From UBA5239 sp040391785 (lineage in GTDB: Bacteria; Verrucomicrobiota; Lentisphaeria; Victivallales; Victivallaceae), in assembly GCA_040391785.1 (NCBI GenBank), contig JBEBXH010000012.1, positions 1-64,000 of the forward strand: a DNA stretch of 64,000 nt. The letters run 5' to 3'. The notes under the pieces are model-generated. The model saw only the letters and a list, made by a program, of their open reading frames with translations, was not told where the DNA came from and ran no database searches. This document shows positions 1 through 7,916 of this stretch, piece after piece. Both the position numbers and the translations under genes were made by a program. How positions within the stretch are numbered: the stretch's first letter is position 1; each line of letters begins with the position of its first letter.

Positions 1-1
1 A

Positions 2-664
2 ATCGAGCGGATTGTAATCGCGATATTGATAGTACTCGTAATTGCGGCGGTAATCGTCCCGTCACCCATCATAAAACCGGGCAAAGCCAAACCGCCCGTC
101 ACCAGCAACGATAATATCCTGACCGTGATCCATGAGCGCCGCAGTGTGCGCGATTATACCGGCGAACCAGTGTCCATGGAGGAAGTTCACACCCTGATCA
201 AGGCCGCTTTTGCCGCGCCGACTTCGCTGAACGCCCAGCCGTGGTACTTCATCGTCGTCACCGACCGCAAAACGCTCGACCGCCTCGCCAACGTGGTGGA
301 ATACGGCAAAATGCTGAAAAAAGTTCCGGTCGCCATCGCCGTTTGCGGCAAGCCGGCCGAATCGGCAGCGGTACCGCACGGCGTGCCGGAAACCTGGATC
401 ATGGACTGCGCCGCGGCCAGTCAGAATATTTTGCTGGCGGCGCGGGGCCTCGGCCTCGGCACGGTATGGATCGGCGCTTATCCCGATGACTTCCGGATAA
501 AGGGCATCACCAATATTCTGGAACTGCCCGAAGGCGTGATTCCGCTGAACCTCATCGCCGTCGGCAGACCCACCGATGTCGACAAGCCCAAAGACAAATA
601 CAAACCGGAAAAGATCTTCAGCCAGCAATGGGGCAAGCAGTTCGATCCGGAAAAAGAACAATAA
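2..664 (+). CDS. Nitroreductase family protein, 5' end cut by window edge
   Basis: FMN-dependent nitroreductase-like oxidoreductase. The conserved N-terminal RRSVRDYTGEPVS motif (FMN-phosphate binding arginines), the APTSLNAQPW motif and a C-terminal LIAVGRP segment are all present. A TTG at 26 could act as a start, but the frame is open to the left edge and the codons before it add to a hydrophobic stretch of about 20 residues. I therefore infer that the gene starts outside the window and that the enzyme has an N-terminal membrane anchor or signal sequence, which is unusual for a normally cytoplasmic family. The next gene starts 9 bases after the stop, so the two may be co-transcribed. The electron acceptor cannot be told from sequence. 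Confidence 0.85.
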   Translation: MERIVIAILIVLVIAAVIVPSPIIKPGKAKPPVTSNDNILTVIHERRSVRDYTGEPVSMEEVHTLIKAAFAAPTSLNAQPWYFIVVTDRKTLDRLANVVEYGKMLKKVPVAIAVCGKPAESAAVPHGVPETWIMDCAAASQNILLAARGLGLGTVWIGAYPDDFRIKGITNILELPEGVIPLNLIAVGRPTDVDKPKDKYKPEKIFSQQWGKQFDPEKEQ

Positions 665-673
665 TACCCGTTT

Positions 674-2083
674 ATGCGGAAAGTCACACGGACAACCTCT
701 CTGGTGTTGCTGGCGGTGACAGTGTTAATGACAATTCATTTCATTGTCAACCGTGCGCTGTTCCGTGATTTATGGTTCGATGAAGCCCTGACCTTCCTGA
801 ACTTCGCCATGCTCCCGGACATCGGCAGCATTTACTACAATTACGTCATTCCCAACAATCAGATTCTCTTCACCGTCTGCCTCAAATACTGGCATATGCT
901 GCAGCCGTCGTTCATGTCGGCCGACTTTTTCATGCGCTTGCTGCCGCTGATCCTGGCGGGCGGATCGCTGTGGATGATCTCGCTGTGGCGCGGATTTTAT
1001 TCCCGCCGGGCGGTGTACCTGAGCATGGCGGCGCTGGCGTTGTCGCTGCCCTTCGAGATTTACGCGGTGGCGCTGCGCGGCTATATGCTGAGCCTCTTTC
1101 TGCTGCTGCTGTGCATCAATATCGCGCTGCGCTTCAACCGCAAACCGTCGGCCGTGACCGCTGTGGGGTATTTCCTTGTGTCGCTGGCGGCGGTGGGCAC
1201 GCTGCCCTCCAACATCGTGTCGCTGGGCGGCATCGCCCTGTGGTTTATGCCGTTCGAAAAACCGAAAAAATGCCTCGAGTTCCGCTGGTGGCTCCTGGCG
1301 GCGGCCCCGCTCATAGCCATGGCGTTCTTTTATCTGCCGATTCTCCGGCAGGTGAAAATGGTGCTGGCATTGCAGGAAGGTTGGGGCAGCGGCGCGGCGG
1401 CGGTCATGGTATTTTATGTGGCATTCGTGCTCTCTTTCCTGCCGCTGCTGGCGGTGGCGTTCCTGCACCGTGCCCATTGGAGCAAATGGCTGAAAATCGC
1501 CGGGATTGTACTGCTGGTACTGCCGTTTTTCCTGTCGCGGACGCCGGCGCCGTTCCCGCGGGTATTTTTCCCGTACTGGGCAGTGCTGCTGCTGGTGCTG
1601 ACGGACGGCGTAAATTCATTTCTGGCGATCCGGCGCCGCCGGGTCGAGGTGTACCCGGTGCTGGCCGCGCTGGTGTGCATTTGCGCGCTGACGATGCAAT
1701 TCGTCCGGCTGCCGCTCTCCGAAACCCTGGTCAATGGGCGCGGCATGGACGATTATTTTTATCCGAGCTATGCGCGGGTGGACTTCTGCCCGCATGATAC
1801 CGTCCGGATGTTGCTTCAGCTGACCGACAACAAACCGCCGCCGGTTTACGTGAGTTTCCTGGCGGATTTCTACCCGATGGTTTTCTACGGATTGCTTAAT
1901 GGCGTCGACGCGGCCACGTGGCGGTTTGACGGACCGCGCTCCAAGGTGGATTCGCTGCCGCGCGGCGCGCTGGTCGTGCTAAGCGACCATCCCGGCGAAC
2001 TGGAAACATTCAGTAAGCGTTTCGGCGTGACGCCCGTCTTTGTCGCGCAAAACGGCTTCCAGATCATCTACCGTATTCCCTAA
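674..2083 (+). CDS. Polytopic membrane protein, GT-C glycosyltransferase-like
   Basis: A 469-residue protein with many predicted membrane helices. Near the N-terminus, after the first helix, it carries a FRDLWFDEALTF motif. An acidic WxDEA/T segment in the first extracytoplasmic loop is typical of GT-C fold (PMT/ArnT-like) glycosyltransferases that use lipid-linked sugars. A soluble C-terminal region of about 110 residues follows the last helix. The likely role is transfer of a sugar from a polyprenyl carrier to an envelope component, but neither donor nor acceptor can be named. Its 3' end overlaps the convergent gene by 20 bases. It could also be a membrane protein of unknown function that only shares the fold. 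Confidence 0.6.
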   Translation: MRKVTRTTSLVLLAVTVLMTIHFIVNRALFRDLWFDEALTFLNFAMLPDIGSIYYNYVIPNNQILFTVCLKYWHMLQPSFMSADFFMRLLPLILAGGSLWMISLWRGFYSRRAVYLSMAALALSLPFEIYAVALRGYMLSLFLLLLCINIALRFNRKPSAVTAVGYFLVSLAAVGTLPSNIVSLGGIALWFMPFEKPKKCLEFRWWLLAAAPLIAMAFFYLPILRQVKMVLALQEGWGSGAAAVMVFYVAFVLSFLPLLAVAFLHRAHWSKWLKIAGIVLLVLPFFLSRTPAPFPRVFFPYWAVLLLVLTDGVNSFLAIRRRRVEVYPVLAALVCICALTMQFVRLPLSETLVNGRGMDDYFYPSYARVDFCPHDTVRMLLQLTDNKPPPVYVSFLADFYPMVFYGLLNGVDAATWRFDGPRSKVDSLPRGALVVLSDHPGELETFSKRFGVTPVFVAQNGFQIIYRIP

Positions 2084-4061
2084 GTTCCCAGTCGAAAATC
2101 CTCTGCCAGCTATCGTCTGACCCCATGCCATAAACGGTGAGTAAACCGGAGGCGCTTAATCCGGCGGTGAGCCGATAGAACCCATCCAGTACGTATTCCT
2201 CCAATTCCGTCTCTTCGGTTTCGCGAAGGCCATGGAACGGAATAGCTACACCGCAGACTGTACATTCCATCGACAAGGGCGGATAAAGTTCCGGATTTTC
2301 CCCGCTGTTCTTTTTGCGGAATCCATATACGGAAAAACCGTCATGACCGCAGGGACAGATCAGGCGGTAAAACCGGTAATCCGGGAGCGGTTCAATTTTC
2401 GGAAACGGCTCCTTCACCGGCTCCGCGATAAAGTCCTTAAACACATGAGGTACTTCCGGCGGTGTTTCAGTTTTGGCCGGTTCCCCGCCGCAATCCATAT
2501 CCTGAATCAGCTCCGGCAATGCCTTACCGAAAATACCGTAAGCCGGCCCCTCGCCGTCAATCTTTTCCTCGATCGTCATCACCAGCGGCTTGAGGCCTGG
2601 ACGCGAATAAAATGCATTGATGATCACATGCCCCTGACGCGGCAGCCCGCAGTGAGGCATCTGCAGCATATAGTTCCGGTGCAGATGCAACTGCCGCTTC
2701 AAAACCCGCCAGCGGTGAATGCAGAGTTCCGGAATCTGGATCTTGCCATCCGTATCCGGGGGAACCCGCAGCCATTTTTCATTAACTTCATCGATCACAT
2801 ACGTATCGAGTCCGGCCTCGGTGCCATAGATAATCACCGCCCCGGAATAATCGTTCGCCACGGTCCCCGGCCGGTTTTCCAGTTCCCTGAAATCCGGAGT
2901 TTGTTCCGGCCACCAGCGACCGGCCTGTTGATGGATTTTCTTCTCTTTCCGCCACTCCGTAAACCAGTTTTTCGCCACGATAACCGCCACGAGCAAACCG
3001 GTCGCCGCCCAGTAAAAAACCCGCGCTTCCGGCTTCACCCGGGTATTGACCATGCGGTCCAGGAACCAGATGAAGAGAGCCGCCAGCACCACCGTAATCA
3101 CGGACGTAATGATCCGCCCGACCACCGGCACCGGCATGGTCTTGAATGGATAAATAAAGCGCAGATAGTATTTGGTTTTGCTTGCGATCAGATAAAGATA
3201 ATTGAGCTGGTCCGCGTAATTGGTGTCGCCGACCTGCTGCGCTTCTTTGTTCAACGCGGCGGCGAATTCGGCGGGGTTGCCGCACGGGTTCACGGCCAGG
3301 TCGCGGATGACGGCATTCGCCGCCGCCGCACGTACCAGCGGCTCCGAGTCGTGCAGCAATGGCCAGACCGTTTGACGGTCGATGTCCTCCCGGATCGCGG
3401 CGGCGCGGACGCCCGGCGATGCCGACTCCATCATGAACGGGATCAACGCCTTATCCTGCAGCGCCAGAATCCGCTTCATCAGCCCGAATATACCGTCCGG
3501 GCTTCCGTAACCGACCGATCCCGCGGCGGCGCGCGCCAGCTCCGGGTCCTTGTCGAACAACAACACGGAAGCGTACTTCAAGTACTCCTCTTTCCGGTCG
3601 TCCGCCAGGGTCCACTCCGGGCGCATCGGCTGGCGCTTCAGGAAATATTCTTTGGCGTCGGCCGCCTCGGGAAACTCCGGTTCATCAACTCCGCAAACCG
3701 GGGTATTCAAGCGTCCGATCAGCGACTCGGCGCTGTGCCCGGTTTTCGCCATCAGCGCCCGGAACTCCGGCAATATGGCCGCGCGCTCCAGGCCGTCGAT
3801 CAACAATCGCGGCACCGGCTGCGGATAACACGTACAAATGATCCGGTCCCGCAGCCCCTCGGCCAGCTTTTCCGGTTCGCCGCGGTTGACGGACGCCACG
3901 ATCTCCGCCATCGTCCAGAGCACAGCCAGCTCGCCGATACCGGTTTTCCCCTCCAACTCTTTCAGGGTTATCAGCACCGGGTAGTGCGTCCTGAAATCAT
4001 TGACCTGGAGCCAGGCGGCAATGCTCTGCTGAATGTTCTGTTCTTGTTCCGAAATATTCAT
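2064..4061 (-). CDS. Large membrane protein with C-terminal zinc-ribbon-like motif, unknown function
   Basis: I do not recognise this 665-residue protein as a named family. The first 300 or so residues are alpha-helical and HEAT-like, with repeated short helices (RAAAGSVGYGS, RAAAIREDI, RAAAANAVIRD). Two membrane helices follow at about residues 308-330 and 340-358. The C-terminal half is soluble. It contains CPCGH near residue 570 and CTVCG near residue 600, a plausible four-cysteine zinc ribbon. The product is therefore probably anchored in the inner membrane by a helical hairpin with both ends in the cytoplasm. It is transcribed alone and diverges from the Rrf2 gene across a long inverted repeat. 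Confidence 0.6.
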   Translation of the reverse strand: MNISEQEQNIQQSIAAWLQVNDFRTHYPVLITLKELEGKTGIGELAVLWTMAEIVASVNRGEPEKLAEGLRDRIICTCYPQPVPRLLIDGLERAAILPEFRALMAKTGHSAESLIGRLNTPVCGVDEPEFPEAADAKEYFLKRQPMRPEWTLADDRKEEYLKYASVLLFDKDPELARAAAGSVGYGSPDGIFGLMKRILALQDKALIPFMMESASPGVRAAAIREDIDRQTVWPLLHDSEPLVRAAAANAVIRDLAVNPCGNPAEFAAALNKEAQQVGDTNYADQLNYLYLIASKTKYYLRFIYPFKTMPVPVVGRIITSVITVVLAALFIWFLDRMVNTRVKPEARVFYWAATGLLVAVIVAKNWFTEWRKEKKIHQQAGRWWPEQTPDFRELENRPGTVANDYSGAVIIYGTEAGLDTYVIDEVNEKWLRVPPDTDGKIQIPELCIHRWRVLKRQLHLHRNYMLQMPHCGLPRQGHVIINAFYSRPGLKPLVMTIEEKIDGEGPAYGIFGKALPELIQDMDCGGEPAKTETPPEVPHVFKDFIAEPVKEPFPKIEPLPDYRFYRLICPCGHDGFSVYGFRKKNSGENPELYPPLSMECTVCGVAIPFHGLRETEETELEEYVLDGFYRLTAGLSASGLLTVYGMGSDDSWQRIFDWELREYGR

Positions 4062-4100
4062 ATTATATATTTCATTTCCTTCCCCGACAAAAGTCAGTAA

Positions 4101-4191
4101 ATGGGACTCATGGGACGTATGTGACAGATGGGAAAATACTCTTTGAGTTCATGAGCCGTCCCATTTGTCTCATTTATCCCATGAGTCCCAT
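4101..4191. repeat. Long inverted repeat made of 9-nt tandem units (ATGGGACNN)
   Basis: The left arm (4101-4133) reads as four 9-nt units of the form ATGGGACNN. The right arm (4158-4191) is its imperfect reverse complement with the same 9-nt period. The arms match at most positions and are separated by about 24 bases, so a stem of about 33 bp can form. It lies between two divergent start codons, so it is not simply a terminator. Related elements occur at 55465-55555, 63051-63158 and 63903-63970. Confidence 0.8.
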
Positions 4192-4274
4192 CGAAAATTA
4201 TTTTTGAGGGTTAATCTTTTCACTAAAGTATATAAGAGTTTCCCATATTTTTCAAGGAATTTGCGATTTTTAAT

Positions 4275-4302
4275 TTGCATTTCCGAAAAATGACAGTATT
4301 AT
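4275..4302 (+). promoter_or_regulatory. Candidate promoter of the Rrf2-hcp operon
   Basis: TTGCAT (4275-4280), a 16-base spacer and TATTAT (4297-4302). An AT-rich imperfect dyad (about 4304-4322, TATTG...GATAATA) follows between the expected transcription start and the ribosome binding site. That is a natural place for an Rrf2-type autoregulatory operator. The promoter call rests on motif match only. Confidence 0.45.
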
Positions 4303-4340
4303 AGTATTGTTATACGATAATATAATTAATGAGGTACCCT

Positions 4341-4754
4341 ATGTCCCATATTCTACAGATTTCCGAGGCGGCGGCGCTGGGTATCCACGCCTGCGTCATC
4401 ATCGCCGGCAGTGACGGCAAATGCACCACGCCGCAAATCGCGACCACGCTCGAAGCCTCCCAGGCGCACCTCTCCAAGGTCATGCGTCAGCTGGTGGTGG
4501 CTGGGGTGGTCGAATCGGTGCGCGGCCCCGGCGGCGGTTTCGTGCTGGCGCGCACCCCCGGAAAAATCAGTTTGCTGGACATTTATCAGGCCATCGACGG
4601 CCCCTTCCCCGACCAGACTTGTCTTTTCCGCAAGCGCGTCTGCCGTGGGGACAACTGCATTCTCGGCTGCTTCCTGGACCAGACCAACCGCGAAGCTCAT
4701 ACTTACTTTGCAAATACCACTTTACGTGATATAATAAAGAACCAAAACAACTGA
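4341..4754 (+). CDS. Rrf2 family transcriptional regulator (NsrR/IscR-like)
   Basis: A 137-residue Rrf2 winged-helix regulator. The N-terminal helix-turn-helix region includes EASQAHLSKVMRQL and the wing VRGPGGGFVLAR. Four cysteines follow near residues 93-109 (C-x6-C-x4-C-x3-C), in the place where NsrR and IscR ligate an Fe-S cluster. I chose the ATG at 4341 because GAGGT sits 5 bases upstream; the in-frame ATG at 4329 has no such site. The hydroxylamine reductase gene starts 12 bases after the stop behind a strong GAGGAGG site. This arrangement, as in NsrR-hcp pairs, suggests the regulator senses NO or redox stress and controls its own operon. Confidence 0.88.
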   Translation: MSHILQISEAAALGIHACVIIAGSDGKCTTPQIATTLEASQAHLSKVMRQLVVAGVVESVRGPGGGFVLARTPGKISLLDIYQAIDGPFPDQTCLFRKRVCRGDNCILGCFLDQTNREAHTYFANTTLRDIIKNQNN

Positions 4755-4766
4755 GGAGGAAGTATC

Positions 4767-6383
4767 ATGTTTTGTTTTCAATGCCAGGAAACGTTTCACA
4801 ACACCGGCTGCACCCAGAACGGCATGTGCGGCAAAAAAGGCGACACCGCCAATCTGATGGACGTACTTATCTACGCGCTGAAAGGCATCGCCGTAGCCAC
4901 CGAGAAATCGGGCGAACCGGTGTCCAATGAAAACGGCGCCTTCATGATCGGAGCGCTCTTCACCACCATCACCAACGCCAATTTCGACCCGGCGCGCATC
5001 GCCGCCAATATCAAAAAAGCCCTCGAAATCCGCGACGCCATCAAGGTCAAATCCGCCGCCGATCAATCCGACCTCCTGAACTGGACCGGTAAAACCGTGG
5101 AGGATTTCCAGGCCAAGGCCCCGTCGGTCGGCATTCTCGCCCAGGAAAACCCGGATGTCCGCTCGCTGCATGAACTGCTGATCTACGGCCTGAAAGGCAT
5201 TTCCGCCTACGCCGACCACGCCAAAATGCTCGGCTTCGAGAAACCCGAAATTTACCAGTTCATTGTTAAGGCCCTCGCTTCCACCACCAAGGTGCTCAGC
5301 GTCGATGAAATGGTGGCGCTCGTCCTCGAATGCGGCCACATGGCCGTGACCACCATGGCGCTGCTCGACGAAGCCAATACTTCGACCTACGGCAACCCCG
5401 AAATCACCCAGGTCGACATCGGCGTCGGCAAACGTCCCGGCATCCTCGTTTCCGGCCACGACCTGCGCGACATGTTCGACCTGCTTGAGCAGACCGCCGG
5501 ACAGGGCATCGACATCTACACCCACTCGGAAATGCTCCCCGCGCATTATTATCCGAAACTCAAGAAATATCCGCACCTGGCCGGCAACTACGGCGGTTCC
5601 TGGTGGCACCAGTCCGTCGAATTCGGCCCATTCAACGGCCCGATCCTGATGACCACCAACTGCATCATCCCGGTCGGTGCGGCCTACAAGGACCGCATTT
5701 TCACCACCGGCATGGCGGGCTACCCCGAAGTCAAACACATCGCGGACCGCGTGGACGGCAAGCCCAAGGATTTCTCGGAAATCATCGCGCTGGCGAAAAC
5801 CTGTCCGCCGCCTACTGAACTCGAAACCGGCAAGATCGTCGGCGGCTTCGCCCACAATCAGGTGTTGGCGCTGGCTGACAAGGTCGTGGAAGCGGTCAAG
5901 TCCGGCGCCATCAAGCGCTTCGTGGTCATGGCCGGCTGCGACGGCCGCCACAAGGAACGCAGCTACTTCACCGACGTGGCCAACGCCTTGCCCGAAGGCA
6001 CCATCATCCTGACCGCGGGCTGCGCCAAATACCGCTACAACAAGCTGAACCTCGGCGATATCGGCGGCATTCCACGCGTGCTCGACGCCGGCCAGTGCAA
6101 CGACTCCTATTCACTGGCGGTAATCGCCCTCAAGCTCAAAGAAGTATTCGGCCTCGACGACGTCAACAAACTGCCGCTCTCCTTCGACATCGCCTGGTAC
6201 GAGCAGAAAGCCGTGGCGGTGCTGCTGGCGCTGCTGGCGCTCGGTTTCAAAGGCATCCGCCTCGGGCCGACGCTCCCCGCGTTCCTCTCTCCGGAGGTGG
6301 CCGCGGTCCTGGTCAAGACCTTTGACCTGAAGCTCATCACCGAGCCGCAGGCGGACGTCGAAGCCATGATGGCCGGCAAGTAG
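4767..6383 (+). CDS. hcp: Hydroxylamine reductase (hybrid cluster protein)
   Basis: A full-length hybrid-cluster (prismane) protein of 538 residues. The N-terminal Cys3, Cys6, Cys15 and Cys21 have the C-x2-C-x8-C-x5-C spacing that binds the cubane cluster in proteins from strict anaerobes. The hybrid-cluster ligands appear in order: the His of SGHDL, the Glu of HSEML, and cysteines in TTNCI, MAGCDGRHKE, AGCAKYRYN and GQCNDS, plus a Glu in WYEQKA. The enzyme reduces hydroxylamine to ammonia in vitro and is linked in vivo to NO and protein S-nitrosylation metabolism. No separate Hcr reductase gene is nearby. A hairpin terminator follows at 6457. Confidence 0.97.
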   Translation: MFCFQCQETFHNTGCTQNGMCGKKGDTANLMDVLIYALKGIAVATEKSGEPVSNENGAFMIGALFTTITNANFDPARIAANIKKALEIRDAIKVKSAADQSDLLNWTGKTVEDFQAKAPSVGILAQENPDVRSLHELLIYGLKGISAYADHAKMLGFEKPEIYQFIVKALASTTKVLSVDEMVALVLECGHMAVTTMALLDEANTSTYGNPEITQVDIGVGKRPGILVSGHDLRDMFDLLEQTAGQGIDIYTHSEMLPAHYYPKLKKYPHLAGNYGGSWWHQSVEFGPFNGPILMTTNCIIPVGAAYKDRIFTTGMAGYPEVKHIADRVDGKPKDFSEIIALAKTCPPPTELETGKIVGGFAHNQVLALADKVVEAVKSGAIKRFVVMAGCDGRHKERSYFTDVANALPEGTIILTAGCAKYRYNKLNLGDIGGIPRVLDAGQCNDSYSLAVIALKLKEVFGLDDVNKLPLSFDIAWYEQKAVAVLLALLALGFKGIRLGPTLPAFLSPEVAAVLVKTFDLKLITEPQADVEAMMAGK

Positions 6384-6404
6384 AATTGGACGGCGCAAGC
6401 GCCT

Positions 6405-6433
6405 GAATTGGAGAATTGGTGAATTGGAGAATT
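6405..6433 (+). repeat. Short 8-nt tandem repeat (GAATTGGN)
   Basis: Three and a half copies of GAATTGGA or GAATTGGT run head to tail. A further GAATTGGA copy lies at 6383-6390, separated by a small GC-rich hairpin (GGCG-CAAG-CGCC, 6392-6403). The run lies between the hcp stop codon and the terminator. No function is evident. Confidence 0.7.
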
Positions 6434-6456
6434 AAAATACTCCGTGCAAGTCCATG

Positions 6457-6502
6457 ACTGTCCGTGTAACATCCCCCGATGGTACACGGACAGTTCTTTT
6501 TT
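6457..6502 (+). terminator. Rho-independent terminator after hcp
   Basis: A perfect 12-bp stem (ACTGTCCGTGTA at 6457-6468 with TACACGGACAGT at 6483-6494) closes a 14-base loop. It is followed by TCTTTTTT. It ends the Rrf2-hcp operon. Confidence 0.85.
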
Positions 6503-6565
6503 GTGCCTGAAACTTGCAAATCTTAACGTCTGATGTTATTATATGTCAAACCAAGGAGATGATAT

Positions 6566-7456
6566 ATGAAATTCTACTGGATGCTGGCGGCTGCGGCACT
6601 GGGCTTCAATGCCTGCGCGGATACGATTCAACTCGAAAATCTGGTCCCGAACGGACATCTCAAAAACGGCAAAATCGAAAACGGCGAATACCAGGCGGAA
6701 GTCGTCGGCAACGATCCGTATTTCACCGTCAAAAACTTCCAGAAAGTCGATGCAGCTGAAATTTCCGTGTTGAAATTCGATATGAAAACCGGCCAGGGCG
6801 AAAGCAAAAACGGCCAGATCTTCTGGATGACGGCCGAAGCCCCCAAATTCAACGAGAAAAACAGCATCTATTTCCCGATTCAGAAATCCGACGACTGGGT
6901 CAGCTATCAGGTTGAACTCAACGTCAAACCCGGCTGGGCGGGCACCGTTACCGGGCTGCGCATCGACCCGGTGGCACATCCCTCGCACAAAACCCTCGCG
7001 ATCCGCAACATCGAGCTTACCTCGCTCACCGTCAAGAACTTCCCGCTGAACGCCTGGGGCATCAACAACCACATGAAGGACCGCAAAATTCAGGAGGACG
7101 GCTCACTGAGTTGCGAAATGCTGCCCGACAAAAACGACCCCATGGTCATCGGCCCCCTCTTCTCGGCTCCGGCCGATAAACTGCGCTACCTCAAATTTGA
7201 CCTGACCCTGCCGGCAGGAATCCATGCCGACGCTCAGGTGTTCTTCACGACCAAGGAAATGAAAACCTTCGCCGGCGACACCACGACTTACTTCAAGGTC
7301 GTCGCGGACGGCGAACCGCACAGCTACGTCATCGACCTCGGCGCCAACCCCAAATGGAAGGGCGAGATTACCCGTCTCCGCATAGACCCGACCGGCAAAA
7401 CCGGCCAGGGCGGCACCATGATCCTCAAAAATCTCCGCCTCGAAGCGGAAAAATAA
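6566..7456 (+). CDS. Secreted protein with two tandem beta-sandwich-like repeats
   Basis: A 296-residue exported protein. It starts with a typical signal peptide (MKFYWMLAAAALGF, probable cleavage after ACA near residue 18). The rest is two related repeats of about 130 residues, each ending in a similar LRIDP segment (TGLRIDPVAH and TRLRIDPTGK) followed by a short strand (IRNIELTSL, LKNLRLEAE). The pattern resembles carbohydrate-binding jelly-roll domains with a conserved terminal strand, but I cannot assign a family. An AAGGAG site precedes the ATG. It stands alone between a terminator and a convergent gene. Confidence 0.65.
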   Translation: MKFYWMLAAAALGFNACADTIQLENLVPNGHLKNGKIENGEYQAEVVGNDPYFTVKNFQKVDAAEISVLKFDMKTGQGESKNGQIFWMTAEAPKFNEKNSIYFPIQKSDDWVSYQVELNVKPGWAGTVTGLRIDPVAHPSHKTLAIRNIELTSLTVKNFPLNAWGINNHMKDRKIQEDGSLSCEMLPDKNDPMVIGPLFSAPADKLRYLKFDLTLPAGIHADAQVFFTTKEMKTFAGDTTTYFKVVADGEPHSYVIDLGANPKWKGEITRLRIDPTGKTGQGGTMILKNLRLEAEK

Positions 7457-7473
7457 ACCCTGTCTTTTGGTTG

Positions 7474-7524
7474 TAAACCACGGAGAACAGATGTGTGGTT
7501 CTTTCCCGGATTTTCCGTGGTTTA
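7474..7524. terminator. Bidirectional hairpin between convergent genes
   Basis: TAAACCACGGAGAA (7474-7487) pairs with TTTTCCGTGGTTTA (7511-7524) with one mismatch. It lies between two facing stop codons and has A- and T-rich flanks on both sides. It therefore probably terminates transcription in both directions. Its CCACGGA core is shared with the larger repeats near 63 kb. Confidence 0.7.
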
Positions 7525-7532
7525 TATTAAAA

Positions 7533-7901
7533 TTACAGCGGATGGGCCATGGTGCAGTAATACGCCAGATTCGGCTGGCGCACATCCATACGGCCGTATT
7601 GAACAATGATCGGTACGGATGAGTTGATCCGGATGGCGTATTGCGTCGCGCGCGGCACCGTCAGCCCCAGTTCCTGCGGCTTGTCCAGCCGGATGGATTT
7701 GATGCGCCTGGCTGGAATAATCTGCTCAGGCGCGATCAGCGGTTCGCGGTCCTCGAAATACAGTTCGATCACCACTTTGGCAGGGTCATCCCCGGTATTC
7801 AAAAGCATCAGCGATTCGTGGTTGACCAGATCGCCGGAACCGCCTTCCGGAGGCAGCCAGCCATCCGGCACAACCCATGTCAAATTGCCTTCATTCTTCA
7901 T
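7533..7901 (-). CDS. Sensory rhodopsin transducer (ASRT) family protein
   Basis: A 122-residue single-domain protein of the Anabaena sensory rhodopsin transducer family. Family hallmarks are visible: PDGWLPP, HESLMLLNTGDD, ELYFEDREPL, a positively charged RRIKSIRLD, VPRATQYAIRINS and VPIIVQYGRMD. In Anabaena the homologue binds a retinal photoreceptor as a soluble tetramer. Comparative work has proposed that most family members bind a small molecule, probably a sugar, and act in carbohydrate metabolism. No rhodopsin gene is present here, and the gene sits 15 bases downstream of a putative glycan-processing gene, which supports the sugar-linked role. Confidence 0.88.
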   Translation of the reverse strand: MKNEGNLTWVVPDGWLPPEGGSGDLVNHESLMLLNTGDDPAKVVIELYFEDREPLIAPEQIIPARRIKSIRLDKPQELGLTVPRATQYAIRINSSVPIIVQYGRMDVRQPNLAYYCTMAHPL

Positions 7902-7916
7902 TTTCCGCCTATCTGA

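Noticed and set aside
2232..4100. A 622-codon open frame opposite the 665-residue membrane protein
   Set aside because: It is rich in Arg, His and Gln with no recognisable domain. It is an antisense shadow in GC-rich DNA.
4101..4191. CRISPR-like array
   Set aside because: The units are 9 bases with no spacers and face each other as an inverted repeat, so this is not CRISPR. No cas genes are present.
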